Part shown: piece by piece, positions 26,158 to 35,912 of the stretch
Position numbering within the stretch: the first letter of the stretch is position 1
Layout: every line of letters starts with the position of its first letter
NCBI RefSeq assembly: GCF_007301515.1
Contig: NZ_CP041666.1
Location: forward strand, 1,612,001 to 1,676,000
Direction of reading: 5' to 3'
Source of the DNA: Radiobacillus deserti
GTDB taxonomy: Bacteria; Bacillota; Bacilli; Bacillales; Amphibacillaceae
DNA: 64,000 nucleotides
The notes under the pieces: generated by a model
What the model was told of the DNA's origin: nothing
What the model saw: the letters and a program-made list of their open reading frames with translations, nothing else
Database searches by the model: none
Translations under genes and position numbers: made by a program

Positions 26158-26883
26158 ATGTCAATAAAAGCAGATACTCGCCATTTGTATTTACAGGTCA
26201 TTGATCAAATGAAGAAAGACATTGAAGTAGGAGTATATAAGGAAAAGGAGAAGCTTCCTTCTGAATTTGAACTCTCCAAAAAACTTGGTGTCTCTAGAGC
26301 AACGTTACGTGAAGCATTACGTTTATTGGAGGAGGACAATATCGTTACACGTCGACATGGCGTTGGAACATTTGTGAACTCTAAGCCAATCTTCTCCTCG
26401 GGAATTGAGCAATTAAATAGTGTAACAGATATGATTGTTCAATCTGGCCGGAAACCAGGTTCTCAATATTTGTCCACAGAAGTAGTTACTCCTACTGAGG
26501 ATGATAAAGATAGATTCTCTCCAAAACAGATTAACTCGCTTGCAAAAATTGAAAGAGTTCGAACGGCGGATGGACAGCCAGTTGTCTACTGTATTGATAA
26601 AGTGGACGAGTCTTTAATTCCGCTCGAACAAGTTCATAATCAGGATTCTATCTTTCAAATTCTAGAAGACTATAGCAATAAAGAAATAAGCTATGCAGTA
26701 ACGTACATAGAACCAGTAGGCTACCACGAAATTATTTCACCTGTACTAAATTGTGAGCCGGATCAATCGTTGCTTCTTCTGAAGCAAATGCATTATACAG
26801 AAGATGATGAACCAGTATTATACTCATCCAACTATTTTAGGTCCGATGTGTTTAGTTTTTATGTCTTAAGAAAAAGACCTTAA
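26158..26883 (+). CDS. ymfC: GntR-family regulator YmfC (HutC/UTRA type)
   Basis: A 241-aa transcription factor with an N-terminal winged helix (residues ~8-72; KLPSEFELSKKLGVSRATLREALRLL is the helix-turn-helix region, given by position 34-59) and a C-terminal UTRA ligand-binding domain (~90-235). ATG 26158 follows AGGAGGAGC. It is directly upstream of the nupNOPQ nucleoside transporter genes, so a role in controlling them is plausible but inferred. In B. subtilis ymfC lies at the same place but the nup genes are elsewhere. Confidence 0.88.
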   Translation: MSIKADTRHLYLQVIDQMKKDIEVGVYKEKEKLPSEFELSKKLGVSRATLREALRLLEEDNIVTRRHGVGTFVNSKPIFSSGIEQLNSVTDMIVQSGRKPGSQYLSTEVVTPTEDDKDRFSPKQINSLAKIERVRTADGQPVVYCIDKVDESLIPLEQVHNQDSIFQILEDYSNKEISYAVTYIEPVGYHEIISPVLNCEPDQSLLLLKQMHYTEDDEPVLYSSNYFRSDVFSFYVLRKRP

Positions 26884-26988
26884 GAATAAAAAGTTCCTTT
26901 TTAGGAGGTGGTTAATACATAACAGTCGTATGAAATTCTTTAAGTAATTACAAACTAGTATTAAATAATATTATGGGGGTAGTTAGTT

Positions 26989-28107
26989 TTGAAAAAGAAT
27001 CGTTTTCTATTAGTTTTAGCGATGTTGCTAGCTGTTGGATTATTCTTAGCAGCTTGTGGTTCTTCTGACGATAAAGAAGAATCAACTGGTAATGAAGGAA
27101 AAGATAACGGAGGAGAAGGCACAGAAGAAGCTAGCTCCGATTTTAGTGTAGCAATGGTTACAGACGTAGGTGGGGTAGATGATAAATCATTTAACCAATC
27201 TGCTTGGGAAGGTATAAAGGCTTTTGGTGAAAAGAACGGATTAGAAAAAGGTGCTGGATTTGATTACGCACAATCTTCTCAAGATGCGGACTATCTTCCA
27301 AACCTTAACCGTTTAGTGCAACAAGATTATAGCCTTATCTATGGTATTGGATACAAACTTGCTGAAGCATTGGGTGATGTAGCAAAACAAAATCCGGACA
27401 CGAACTTTGCAATCGTAGACTCCGTAGTTGAAGGAGATAACGTTGCAAGTATTACGTTTAAAGAACACCAAGGTTCTTTCCTTGCAGGTGTAGCTGCAGC
27501 TATGAAAACAAAGTCTAACAAAATTGGTTTTGTTGGTGGAGAAGAAAGTGACCTTATCAAAAAATTTGAAGTTGGATTCCGTGCAGGTGTTCAATCTGTA
27601 AATCCTGATATTGAAGTTCAAGTTCAATATGCAGAATCTTTCGCAGATGCTACAAAAGGGAAAGCAATTGCTTCCAACATGTATGACAAAGGTGTAGATG
27701 TAATTTATCATGCTTCTGGAGCAACTGGTAATGGTGTATTTGCTGAGGCAAAAGATATCAAAAACAACGATCCTGATGCAGAAGTTTGGGTAATCGGTGT
27801 TGACCGTGACCAATACGAAGAAGGACAAATCGGTGATCAAAACGTAACACTTACTTCTATGCTTAAACGTGTAGACGTTGCTGTACAAGACGTTGCTCAA
27901 AAGGCAAAGGACGGCGAATTCCCAGGTGGAGAAGTTGTGGAATACGGTATCCAAGAAGATGGTGTTGGAGTAGCAAGAACCAATGAAGAAGCTTTCACTG
28001 AAGAGATCGCAACAGCTGTAGATGAATGGAAACAAAAAATCCTTGATGGGGATGTAGAAGTTCCAGCTACAGAAGACGAATTAAAAACATATCTTGATTC
28101 ACTTTAA
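26989..28107 (+). CDS. nupN: Nucleoside-binding lipoprotein NupN (BMP family)
   Basis: The substrate-binding lipoprotein of a nucleoside ABC importer. The TTG start at 26989 follows GGGGGTAG. The signal peptide ends in the lipobox LAACGSS, with Cys near residue 23, followed by an acidic/Gly linker and the periplasmic-binding BMP fold (SVAMVTDVGGVDDKSFNQSA about 52-71; YAQSSQDADYLPNL about 92). The 372-aa length is normal. A strong stem-loop follows and probably makes nupN more abundant than the transporter genes downstream. Confidence 0.92.
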   Translation: MKKNRFLLVLAMLLAVGLFLAACGSSDDKEESTGNEGKDNGGEGTEEASSDFSVAMVTDVGGVDDKSFNQSAWEGIKAFGEKNGLEKGAGFDYAQSSQDADYLPNLNRLVQQDYSLIYGIGYKLAEALGDVAKQNPDTNFAIVDSVVEGDNVASITFKEHQGSFLAGVAAAMKTKSNKIGFVGGEESDLIKKFEVGFRAGVQSVNPDIEVQVQYAESFADATKGKAIASNMYDKGVDVIYHASGATGNGVFAEAKDIKNNDPDAEVWVIGVDRDQYEEGQIGDQNVTLTSMLKRVDVAVQDVAQKAKDGEFPGGEVVEYGIQEDGVGVARTNEEAFTEEIATAVDEWKQKILDGDVEVPATEDELKTYLDSL

Positions 28108-28113
28108 TGATTA

Positions 28114-28144
28114 GGAAAAGGCTAGAGTCATCTAGCCTTTTTCC
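28114..28144 (+). terminator. Terminator between nupN and nupO
   Basis: Stem AAAAGGCTAGA / TCTAGCCTTTT with a 4-nt GTCA loop and a T run. Partial read-through would set the ratio of lipoprotein to transporter. Confidence 0.85.
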
Positions 28145-28328
28145 ATCAAATTAAAAATCTGCAAATGAAGAGTTAGTTCCGGCCTTTTCATTTGGTGATT
28201 TTTTTGGTCTGCTCACAAAGGTAAAGGGATCGCCATGGAAAAGCATAATGCAATTATATTTTTCTTTTTTTATGCTCGAAAAATGGATTAACTCTTAAAA
28301 GACATGGGATTAGATAGGAGTGGAAGCT

Positions 28329-29858
28329 TTGGAAAACTATGTGATCGAGATGTTGAACATCCGCAAAGAATTTCCTGGTATTGTGGCCAATGACAATATA
28401 ACCATCCAACTTAAGCATGGAGAAATACATGCTTTGCTAGGAGAGAATGGCGCAGGGAAATCAACGCTCATGAACGTATTATTTGGACTTTATCAGCCGG
28501 AAAAGGGAGAAATAAGAGTTCGTGGGGAAAAAGTTAACATTACCGATCCTAACGTTGCAAACGATTTAGGAATCGGAATGGTACACCAGCACTTTATGCT
28601 TGTGGATACGTTTACTGTTACACAAAATATTATTTTAGGCAGTGAACCGAAAAAAATGGGTAGGATTGACATGAAGAAAGCAGAGCAAGAAGTAGCGGAG
28701 CTTTCGGAACGTTATGGATTGAAAGTAGATCCATCTGCACTTATTCGTGATATTTCTGTTGGAATGCAGCAACGTGTGGAAATCCTGAAAACCTTATACC
28801 GTGGTGCAGAAGTACTTATTTTAGATGAGCCTACCGCTGTATTAACTCCACAAGAAATTAAGGAGTTAATGGAAATTATGAAGTCCTTAGTGAAGCAAGG
28901 GATTTCCATTATCTTGATTACACATAAGCTTAAGGAGATTCTTGAGTCCTGTGATCGTTGTACGGTTATCCGCAAAGGGCAAGGTATCGGAACGGTTAAT
29001 GTTTCTGAGACGGATGCGAATGAATTGGCGTCTCTCATGGTAGGAAGAGAAGTTAGTTTTAAAACAGAAAAAGTACCGGCAAATCCAAAGGAAGCTGTCT
29101 TGAAAATTGAAAACCTTTGGGTGAAGGATGCACGTACTGTGGATATGGTAAAAGGACTTAACTTGGAAGTAAAGGCAGGAGAAATAGTAGGAATAGCTGG
29201 GGTAGATGGAAATGGGCAATCCGAACTTATTGAAGCGATAACCGGCTTGACTAAAATAGATAAAGGAACTGTCTCCTTAAATGGCAAAGAAATCACCAAC
29301 TTACCACCGAGAAAAGTCACAGAATCTGGTGTTGCCCACATCCCGCAAGACCGACATAAGTTTGGACTTGTCCTAGATTTTCCGATTGGAGAAAACATGG
29401 TTCTCCAAACGTATTATCAAAAACCATTTGCCAAAAATGGGGTTCTTTCATTCGGTAAAATTTACGATCATGCCAAAAAATTGATTGATGAGTATGATGT
29501 GCGTACACCAAGTGAATACACTCAAGCACGTGCGCTATCTGGAGGAAATCAACAAAAAGCAATTATTGCAAGAGAAGTGGACCGTTCACCAGATTTATTA
29601 ATTGCGGCACAACCAACTAGAGGTTTAGATGTAGGTGCTATTGAATTTATCCATAAAAAGTTAATTGAGGAACGAGACAAAGGAAAAGCAGTCTTGTTAA
29701 TTTCTTTTGAATTAGATGAGATTATGAATGTTAGCGACAAGATTGCAGTCATGTTTGATGGTCAAATTGTAGCAAACGTGAAGCCGGAAGAGACGAATGA
29801 ACAAGAGCTTGGTTTGTTAATGGCTGGGAGCAGGCAAGTGAAAGAAGGTGGCAACTAA
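28329..29858 (+). CDS. nupO: Nucleoside ABC transporter ATP-binding protein NupO
   Basis: The double-ATPase subunit of the nucleoside importer (sugar/nucleoside ABC type). I choose TTG 28329 (MENYVIEMLNIRKEF), because TAGGAGTG lies 8 bases upstream; the frame is open from GTG 28320, which sits within that site. The 509-aa protein has two ABC modules: Walker A GENGAGKST (~40) with SVGMQQRVEI, and a second module with the degenerate GVDGNGQSE loop (~295) and signature LSGGNQQKAI (~400). It overlaps nupP by one base. Confidence 0.94.
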   Translation: MENYVIEMLNIRKEFPGIVANDNITIQLKHGEIHALLGENGAGKSTLMNVLFGLYQPEKGEIRVRGEKVNITDPNVANDLGIGMVHQHFMLVDTFTVTQNIILGSEPKKMGRIDMKKAEQEVAELSERYGLKVDPSALIRDISVGMQQRVEILKTLYRGAEVLILDEPTAVLTPQEIKELMEIMKSLVKQGISIILITHKLKEILESCDRCTVIRKGQGIGTVNVSETDANELASLMVGREVSFKTEKVPANPKEAVLKIENLWVKDARTVDMVKGLNLEVKAGEIVGIAGVDGNGQSELIEAITGLTKIDKGTVSLNGKEITNLPPRKVTESGVAHIPQDRHKFGLVLDFPIGENMVLQTYYQKPFAKNGVLSFGKIYDHAKKLIDEYDVRTPSEYTQARALSGGNQQKAIIAREVDRSPDLLIAAQPTRGLDVGAIEFIHKKLIEERDKGKAVLLISFELDEIMNVSDKIAVMFDGQIVANVKPEETNEQELGLLMAGSRQVKEGGN

Positions 29859-30904
29859 TGTTTTCGAACAAAACATTTAATATAGTCGTTCCAGTTGTGT
29901 CCGTATTACTTGGATTACTTGCTGGTGCAATCATTATGCTCGTATTTGGCTACAACCCTATTCAAGGGTACATTGCGCTCTGGAATGGTGCTTTTGGTAG
30001 CAGTTACTTTTTTGGAGAAACAATCCGTCAAGTTACGCCTTATATTTTAACTGGTTTATCAATTGCTTTTGCCTTTCGTACCGGACTCTTTAATATTGGG
30101 GCAGAAGGCCAAGTTATTGTAGGATGGCTTGCTGCGGTATGGGTAGGTGCAGCGTTTGACGCCCCGATGATTATCCATCTACCGCTTGCATTAATTGCGG
30201 CAGCACTTGCTGGTGCAATTTGGGGATTTGTACCTGGAATATTAAAAGCCAAATTAGGGGTTCACGAAGTCATTATTACCATAATGATGAACTATATTGC
30301 GTTACACATATCTAATGCTATGATACGTGAGGTATTAACGGATAGTGGAGATAGCACGGAACCGATTAAAGAATCGGCATCCCTTGCTTCCAATTGGTTA
30401 ATGGAGATGACTGGCTATTCAAGAATGCACTTTGGTATTATTGTTGCTCTTTTAGCGGCTTTCTTTGTTTGGTTTCTATTAGAAAAAACAACACGAGGCT
30501 ACGAGCTTCGTTCTGTCGGATTTAACAAGCATGCATCCGAATATGCGGGGATGAATGTTGGAGGAAATATTATTTTAGCAATGGTCATTTCCGGAGGTGT
30601 TGCGGGATTAGCAGGTGCGATGGAAGGACTTGGAACATTCGGTTACATGCCAACACACTCTGCGTTCACAAACCTCGGATTTGATGGAATCGCTGTTGCC
30701 CTGCTAGGTGGTAATAATGCGTTTGGTGTTATTATCGCAGCATTCTTGTTTGGGGTTCTGAAGATTGGTTCCTTGAACATGCCAACAGCAGCCGAAGTTC
30801 CGTCTGAGCTAGTGGAGATTGTTATTGCATTAATTATCTTCTTCGTGGCTTCAAGCTATATCATTCGTTGGGCTATACTTAAGTTAAAAAAGGAGGGGAA
30901 ATAA
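29858..30904 (+). CDS. nupP: Nucleoside ABC transporter permease NupP
   Basis: A 348-aa BPD_transp_2-family permease with about 10 hydrophobic segments. The conserved FNIGAEGQVIVG motif lies near residue 75 and GGVAGLAGAMEGLG near 246. ATG 29858 overlaps the nupO stop (TAATG), so translation is coupled. With NupQ it forms the heterodimeric membrane channel. The C terminus is basic (KLKKEGK). Confidence 0.93.
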   Translation: MFSNKTFNIVVPVVSVLLGLLAGAIIMLVFGYNPIQGYIALWNGAFGSSYFFGETIRQVTPYILTGLSIAFAFRTGLFNIGAEGQVIVGWLAAVWVGAAFDAPMIIHLPLALIAAALAGAIWGFVPGILKAKLGVHEVIITIMMNYIALHISNAMIREVLTDSGDSTEPIKESASLASNWLMEMTGYSRMHFGIIVALLAAFFVWFLLEKTTRGYELRSVGFNKHASEYAGMNVGGNIILAMVISGGVAGLAGAMEGLGTFGYMPTHSAFTNLGFDGIAVALLGGNNAFGVIIAAFLFGVLKIGSLNMPTAAEVPSELVEIVIALIIFFVASSYIIRWAILKLKKEGK

Positions 30905-31867
30905 ATGGCAGCATTTTTTGACGCGTTACAATCCATCGTACCAATTGCATTGTTTTATTCTGCCCCTCTTATTTTTACAGCATTAGGTGGCGTATTTAGT
31001 GAACGATCCGGTGTCGTTAACATCGGTTTAGAAGGGTTAATGGTTATTGGAGCATTTTCAGGAATTGTGTTTAATCTTACGTTTGAGGATACGTTAGGAA
31101 GTGTGACACCTTGGATTTCTATACTTGTTGCAATGGTTGTTGGAGCTATTTTCTCTCTTATTCATGCAGTTGCAGCTGTATCCTTCCGTGCCGATCAAGT
31201 CGTAAGCGGGGTAGCTATTAACTTCTTAGCATTAGGATTAGGGGTTTTCTTAACGAAGCAATGGTATGGAAAAGGTCAAACAGACATGGTAGACAAACCA
31301 TTTTATTCAACGGATATTCCAGTTCTATCGGATATACCGATTCTAGGTCCACTCTTTTTTGATGGAATTTTTGTAACATCTTATGTAGCAATCGCTTTTG
31401 CCTTTTTAGCATGGTTTATTCTTTATAAAACACCATTCGGATTACGTCTTCGGTCTGTAGGTGAACACCCAATGGCAGCAGATACAAATGGGATTAATGT
31501 AAATCGTATGCGTTACATTGCCGTTATGATCTCTGGTGCACTTGGCGGACTAGGTGGAGCGGTGTTTGCCTTAACAATCGCATACAACTTCTCACAAGCA
31601 ACTATTGTTGGACAAGGGTTTATGTCCTTGGCTGCTGTTATCTTTGGGAAGTGGCATCCACTTGGCGCAATGGGGGCAGCATTATTCTTTGGATTCGCCC
31701 AAAGTTTAAGCGTTGTTGGTTCCGGTATTCCATTATTAGAAAATGTGCCAGCCGTTTATTTAACAATCGCACCATACGTTTTAACCATCTTAGCTTTAGC
31801 AGGATTTATTGGTCGTGCGGAAGCACCTAAAGCGAATGGACAGCCATATGTAAAAGGTAGTCGTTAG
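30905..31867 (+). CDS. nupQ: Nucleoside ABC transporter permease NupQ
   Basis: The second permease, 320 aa, of the same family, with the VVNIGLEGLMVIGAF motif (~36) and SGALGGLGGAVFAL (~210). Its ATG begins immediately after the nupP stop, with an AGGAGGGGAAATAA site. The order lipoprotein, ATPase, permease, permease matches the B. subtilis nupNOPQ system for purine and pyrimidine nucleosides. A terminator follows. Confidence 0.93.
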   Translation: MAAFFDALQSIVPIALFYSAPLIFTALGGVFSERSGVVNIGLEGLMVIGAFSGIVFNLTFEDTLGSVTPWISILVAMVVGAIFSLIHAVAAVSFRADQVVSGVAINFLALGLGVFLTKQWYGKGQTDMVDKPFYSTDIPVLSDIPILGPLFFDGIFVTSYVAIAFAFLAWFILYKTPFGLRLRSVGEHPMAADTNGINVNRMRYIAVMISGALGGLGGAVFALTIAYNFSQATIVGQGFMSLAAVIFGKWHPLGAMGAALFFGFAQSLSVVGSGIPLLENVPAVYLTIAPYVLTILALAGFIGRAEAPKANGQPYVKGSR

Positions 31868-31884
31868 AATAATTTAGTTGTGGG

Positions 31885-31915
31885 GGACTCGGTATTTGTT
31901 ACCGGGTCCTTTTTT
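31885..31915 (+). terminator. nupQ terminator
   Basis: A 10-bp stem GGACTCGGTA / TACCGGGTCC with one G-U pair, a 5-nt loop and six T residues. Confidence 0.88.
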
Positions 31916-32028
31916 CGTTAGAATGACAATAAGTGAAAATGTTACCAATTCCATCTTCATCTACATAGGATAGTTTTATTTATATTTTTAATACTAAGAA
32001 CTATATGCAACTTAAGGGAGGATTTTAA

Positions 32029-33318
32029 ATGCAAGAAGTGCAAGAAACAACAACAAATGTGAACGGTTATAATTTACATGTCATACAGAGTACAAAATAT
32101 AAAACCGTGAATCTTGTTGTTAAATTTAAAGCGCCACTTGAAAGGGAGACAATCACGAATCGAGCCATTCTTCCTTATGTGCTACAACAAGGAACAGAAA
32201 AATATCCAAATGCTAGAAGCCTTCGCCAAGCCTTAGATGCTTTATATGGTGCTGTGTTAAGTATTGATGGTTCTAAGAAAGGGGAGCAGCACATTCTTAC
32301 TTTCCGGCTGGAAGTAGCGAACGAAGCTTATTTAACAAACGAAACATCCCTACTAGATCAAGCAGTTCAATTACTTAGTGAGATTATCTTTAAGCCTAAA
32401 GCGGATGGCCAAGCATTTGACGCTAAAATTGTGAGTAGAGAAAAAGTAACATTAAAGCAAAAAATGGATGCGATAAAAGACGACAAAATGAGTTATGCAA
32501 ATATGCGTTTAATGGACGAAATGTGTAAAGAGGAACCATATCACCTACATGTTCATGGATATCAAGAGGATTTGGAACAATTAAACGAAAGCTCTCTATA
32601 TCACTTTTATCAACAATTGCTTCAAGAAGATCAAATGGATATTTATTTGCTCGGGGACTTTTCAAACAAGCAAGTAGAGGATACCGTAACGAAATATTTT
32701 GTTAGAGATACATCACAAAGCCCATTAAAACAAAACAGACTTGCTCAGAAACAAATAGATCAAGTACAAGAAATTGTAGATAAAGAAGATGTACAGCAAG
32801 GAAAGCTTCATTTAGGATACCGAACAAATATAACGTATAATGATGAAGATTATGCAGCGTTACAAGTGTTTAATGGTATTTTTGGTGGATTTCCTAGCTC
32901 GAAATTGTTTATTAACGTAAGAGAAAAGAACAGTTTAGCATACTATGCAGCATCCAGAGTAGAGAGTCATAAAGGATTATTACTAGTGTTTAGTGGGATT
33001 AATCCAGCAGATTATCAAAAAGCAAAGGATATTATGATTGAACAAATGGAAGCGATGAAGAGTGGTGATTTCACCGAAGAGCAAGTGGAAGAGGTGAAAA
33101 ACCTTGTCGTAAATCAGTTCCTTGAAACGATGGACCATCCAGTTGGGTTAATTGAAGTGTTATACCACCAAGTCATTGCGGCTTCAGACTTAAAACCGGA
33201 AGAATTATTAAATAAAGTAAAGAACGTTTCGAAGGAAGATGTCGTGCGTGTTGCCAACAAAGTGGAGTTGGATACCGTGTATTTTCTTACGAGTAAAGGG
33301 GGAAATGCAAATGCATAA
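32029..33318 (+). CDS. ymfF: M16-family peptidase-like protein YmfF
   Basis: A 429-aa M16/insulinase-fold protein. The HxxEH zinc motif is missing at the usual position (the aligned stretch reads ILPYVLQQGTEKYP), so it is probably the non-catalytic partner of YmfH. The half-repeat structure is kept: FGGFPSSKLFINVREKNSLAYYA near 290 corresponds to the R-Y substrate-binding region. ATG 32029 has an AAGGGAGG site. Its end overlaps ymfH by 8 bp, supporting coupled synthesis of an M16B-like heterodimer. Confidence 0.9.
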   Translation: MQEVQETTTNVNGYNLHVIQSTKYKTVNLVVKFKAPLERETITNRAILPYVLQQGTEKYPNARSLRQALDALYGAVLSIDGSKKGEQHILTFRLEVANEAYLTNETSLLDQAVQLLSEIIFKPKADGQAFDAKIVSREKVTLKQKMDAIKDDKMSYANMRLMDEMCKEEPYHLHVHGYQEDLEQLNESSLYHFYQQLLQEDQMDIYLLGDFSNKQVEDTVTKYFVRDTSQSPLKQNRLAQKQIDQVQEIVDKEDVQQGKLHLGYRTNITYNDEDYAALQVFNGIFGGFPSSKLFINVREKNSLAYYAASRVESHKGLLLVFSGINPADYQKAKDIMIEQMEAMKSGDFTEEQVEEVKNLVVNQFLETMDHPVGLIEVLYHQVIAASDLKPEELLNKVKNVSKEDVVRVANKVELDTVYFLTSKGGNANA

Positions 33319-34600
33319 AACAACCTATGACCAAATAAAAGAAACGATTTATTCCGAGAAATTAGCGAACGGCTTACAAGTCTTTCTACTTCCGAAGCCG
33401 GAAATGGCCAAAACATACGGTATCTTTTCTACGAATTATGGATCAATCGATCAAACCTTTGTACCTCTAGGAAAAGAAGAGATGATAACGGTGCCTGACG
33501 GTATTGCCCATTTCTTAGAGCATAAATTGTTTGAAAAAGAAGACCGTGATGTCTTTCAGGATTTTACGAAACAGGGTGCATCAGCAAACGCATATACATC
33601 TTTTACGAAAACTGCTTATTTGTTTTCTGCGACTAGTAACATAGAAAAAAATGTAGAGACGCTTTTAAATTTCGTACAGGAACCATATTTCTCTGAAAAG
33701 TCGGTTGAAAAAGAAAAAGGGATTATTGGGCAAGAAATCACGATGTATGATGATCAACCAGATTGGCGTTCTTTTTTTGGAACGATTCAAAGTCTATATC
33801 ACCATCATCCAGTGCAAATAGATATTGCCGGAACGATTGATTCCATATCGAACATTACCAAGGAGGACTTATATACTTGTTATGAAACGTTTTACCACCC
33901 TTCAAACATGACATTTTTCGTTGCTGGAAACTTTGAACCAGAATCGATGATGGCCTTCATAAAGGATAATCAAGCGGAGAAAAGCTTTACGGATCAGGCT
34001 CCTGTTCAACGCAGTTTTCCAGAGGAGCCAAATACTGTAGCAAAAGAGAAACAAGTAATTGAAATGCCTGTTTCTGTATCTAAATGTTTGGTTGGTTTGA
34101 AGGAAAAAATGAACTATAAGGATGCCGATGAATTTTTGACAGCAGATTTATTGAGCGAAATGCTTTTAGATCATTATTTTTCAAAGAGCGGAGCATATTA
34201 CCAAGAGCTTTATGATCTGGATTTGATTGATAATAGCTTTCAATTTGAGACGAATTTAGAAAAGAATTTTGGATTTAGCATTATTGGTGGTAATACGAAG
34301 AAGCCAGATCTACTAGGGGATAAACTAAAAGAAATGCTCTTAGCTATGAAGGACAAACCACTAACAGAAAAAGAATTTAACATTATGAAGCGAAAGCAGA
34401 TTGGTCATTTCTTTAGAGCGATGAATTCATTAGAGTTCACGTCCAATCAGTTTATTCACTATCACTTATTGGGAATTGATTTCTTTAATGTGTTACCTAA
34501 AATCGAAGCGCTAACTGTGGAAGAAGCCAATGCGTTTTTAAACAAATGGATTTCGGAGGAACGGATTGCCGTTTGCCAAGTAGTTCCAACAAAGGAGTAA
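33311..34600 (+). CDS. ymfH: M16-family zinc peptidase YmfH
   Basis: A 429-aa M16-family protease with an intact HFLEH zinc motif (~residue 70) and a downstream EKEKGIIGQEITMYDD Glu (~140). I choose ATG 33311, with AAAGGGGGA 7 bases upstream; an ATG at 33305 is too close, and the longer open frame from 33239 lies within ymfF. It pairs with the catalytically empty YmfF. The substrate is not known; homologues in other bacteria process small peptides. ymfI starts 4 bp after its stop. Confidence 0.92.
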   Translation: MHKTTYDQIKETIYSEKLANGLQVFLLPKPEMAKTYGIFSTNYGSIDQTFVPLGKEEMITVPDGIAHFLEHKLFEKEDRDVFQDFTKQGASANAYTSFTKTAYLFSATSNIEKNVETLLNFVQEPYFSEKSVEKEKGIIGQEITMYDDQPDWRSFFGTIQSLYHHHPVQIDIAGTIDSISNITKEDLYTCYETFYHPSNMTFFVAGNFEPESMMAFIKDNQAEKSFTDQAPVQRSFPEEPNTVAKEKQVIEMPVSVSKCLVGLKEKMNYKDADEFLTADLLSEMLLDHYFSKSGAYYQELYDLDLIDNSFQFETNLEKNFGFSIIGGNTKKPDLLGDKLKEMLLAMKDKPLTEKEFNIMKRKQIGHFFRAMNSLEFTSNQFIHYHLLGIDFFNVLPKIEALTVEEANAFLNKWISEERIAVCQVVPTKE

Positions 34601-34604
34601 GGAA

Positions 34605-35321
34605 ATGGGGAACGTATTAATTGTAGGTGCAAGTGGTGATATTGGAGCTGCCATTTCTTTAAGGCTAGCCGAAGAGGGACACCGGTTACTCCTACATTAC
34701 CATCAAGGTAAGGAAAAGGTGGAGCAATTAATCGCCACTTTACCTAACGAGTCTGTATTAAAGGTATTACATGCCAATTTACAAGAAGAAGAAGGAATGA
34801 ACAGCCTGGTAAATCAAATAGACTTGGCTGTTGATTCCGTTATTTTTGCGAGCGGAATGAGCCATTTTGGCATGTTTCAGAACAGCTCATTAGAAGAAAT
34901 GGACCAGATGCTTAACCTTCATATTAAAGCACCCTGGAGAATTACGAAGCGTCTTCTTCCAGAAATGGTACAACGTAAATCTGGACATATCATCATGATT
35001 TCTTCCATATGGGGGCGAAGTTGGAGCTAGTTTTGAAGTGATGTATTCTACTGTTAAAGGAGCCCAAAATAGCTTTGTTAAGGCTTTAGCAAAAGAAGTT
35101 GCGATGTCTGGTATTTCGGTAAATGGCATAAGTCCAGGTTTTATCGACACGAAGATGAACCGTCATTTATCCGAAGAAGAACGAGCCCAAATAATTAATG
35201 AAATACCAATAAATCGTCCGGGTACTCCAGAGGATGTCGCCCATGTCGCTGCTTTTTTGCTTGATCGTCGTTCTAGCTATATATTCAAGGTGAAATTATT
35301 CGAGTGACCGGTGCCTGGTAA
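34605..35321 (+). pseudogene. ymfI: SDR-family oxidoreductase YmfI with two frameshifts
   Basis: A short-chain dehydrogenase with the NAD-binding VGASGDIGAAI motif (~5), IIMISSIWG and the catalytic YSTVKGAQ motif. The frame breaks at a GGGGG run (35011-35015); dropping one G restores SSIWGEVGASFEVMYSTVKG. It breaks again at TATATAT (35278-35284); dropping one AT restores SSYIQGEIIRVTGAW and the stop at 35319. The repaired product would be about 237 aa, normal for YmfI. As given, the two reading pieces are 34605-35030 and 35038-35307. Confidence 0.88.
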
Positions 35322-35412
35322 ACAGAAATGAAAAAGAAGCCTCCTTCATGTATAAGGATTTCGAATCTATCACATCCTATGCATGAACGTTCAACTACAA
35401 GGAGGAGTCAAA

Positions 35413-35673
35413 ATGTCTGTACTAGACAACTTTGAATCTTGGAAGGACTTTCTTGGTGACCGTTTACACCAAGCAGAAGGTCAAGGTATGAATCAAAACA
35501 CGATCTCTGAGATTGCTTATGAAATCGGTGGCTATCTTGCTAATCAAGTAGATGCTAAAAACGACCAAGAAGCTGTTCTTCGAGATCTATGGAATGCTGC
35601 TTCTAAAGATGAACAGCATGCCATTGCTAATATTATGGTGAAAATGGTTCAAAACGACGGAACCGGAAGATAA
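35413..35673 (+). CDS. ymfJ: DUF3243 family protein YmfJ
   Basis: An 86-aa conserved small protein of Bacilli (DUF3243). The start is ATG 35413, with AAGGAGGAG upstream; the frame is open 30 bases further. The sequence starts SVLDNFESWKDFLGDRL and contains EIAYEIGGYLANQVD and NIMVKMVQND. It is helical and acidic, with no membrane segment. Its function is not known. A terminator follows. Confidence 0.87.
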   Translation: MSVLDNFESWKDFLGDRLHQAEGQGMNQNTISEIAYEIGGYLANQVDAKNDQEAVLRDLWNAASKDEQHAIANIMVKMVQNDGTGR

Positions 35674-35681
35674 ACACCGAG

Positions 35682-35710
35682 AAAGCCCTTGTTTGAGCAA
35701 GGGCTTTTCT
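35682..35710 (+). terminator. ymfJ terminator
   Basis: A 10-bp stem AAAGCCCTTG / CAAGGGCTTT with a 6-nt loop and a T-rich tail. Confidence 0.85.
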
Positions 35711-35912
35711 TATTAATTTTTACTTGATTAAACAAGCGTCCTTATTTTAATGTAGGAACGAACCATATACTCATGGGTTTAAAAATCTATTCCAGATTTT
35801 GTTGAAAAATGCGAATTATGTCCTTTTCTTCTAGGCCATAATCATTTATGATAAAAAGGTAGCATAAAATTTTCCAGAGTGTTCAAATGGAAAGATGAAG
35901 GAGTTTTCTATT

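Noticed and set aside
27313..28035. 240-aa minus-strand reading frame inside nupN
   Set aside because: It is entirely antisense to a well-supported lipoprotein gene, its composition is Cys/Phe-rich as expected from antisense codons, and no start signal is seen.
28712..29398. 228-aa minus-strand reading frame inside nupO
   Set aside because: Antisense shadow of the ABC ATPase gene; Ser/Pro-rich composition and no ribosome binding site.
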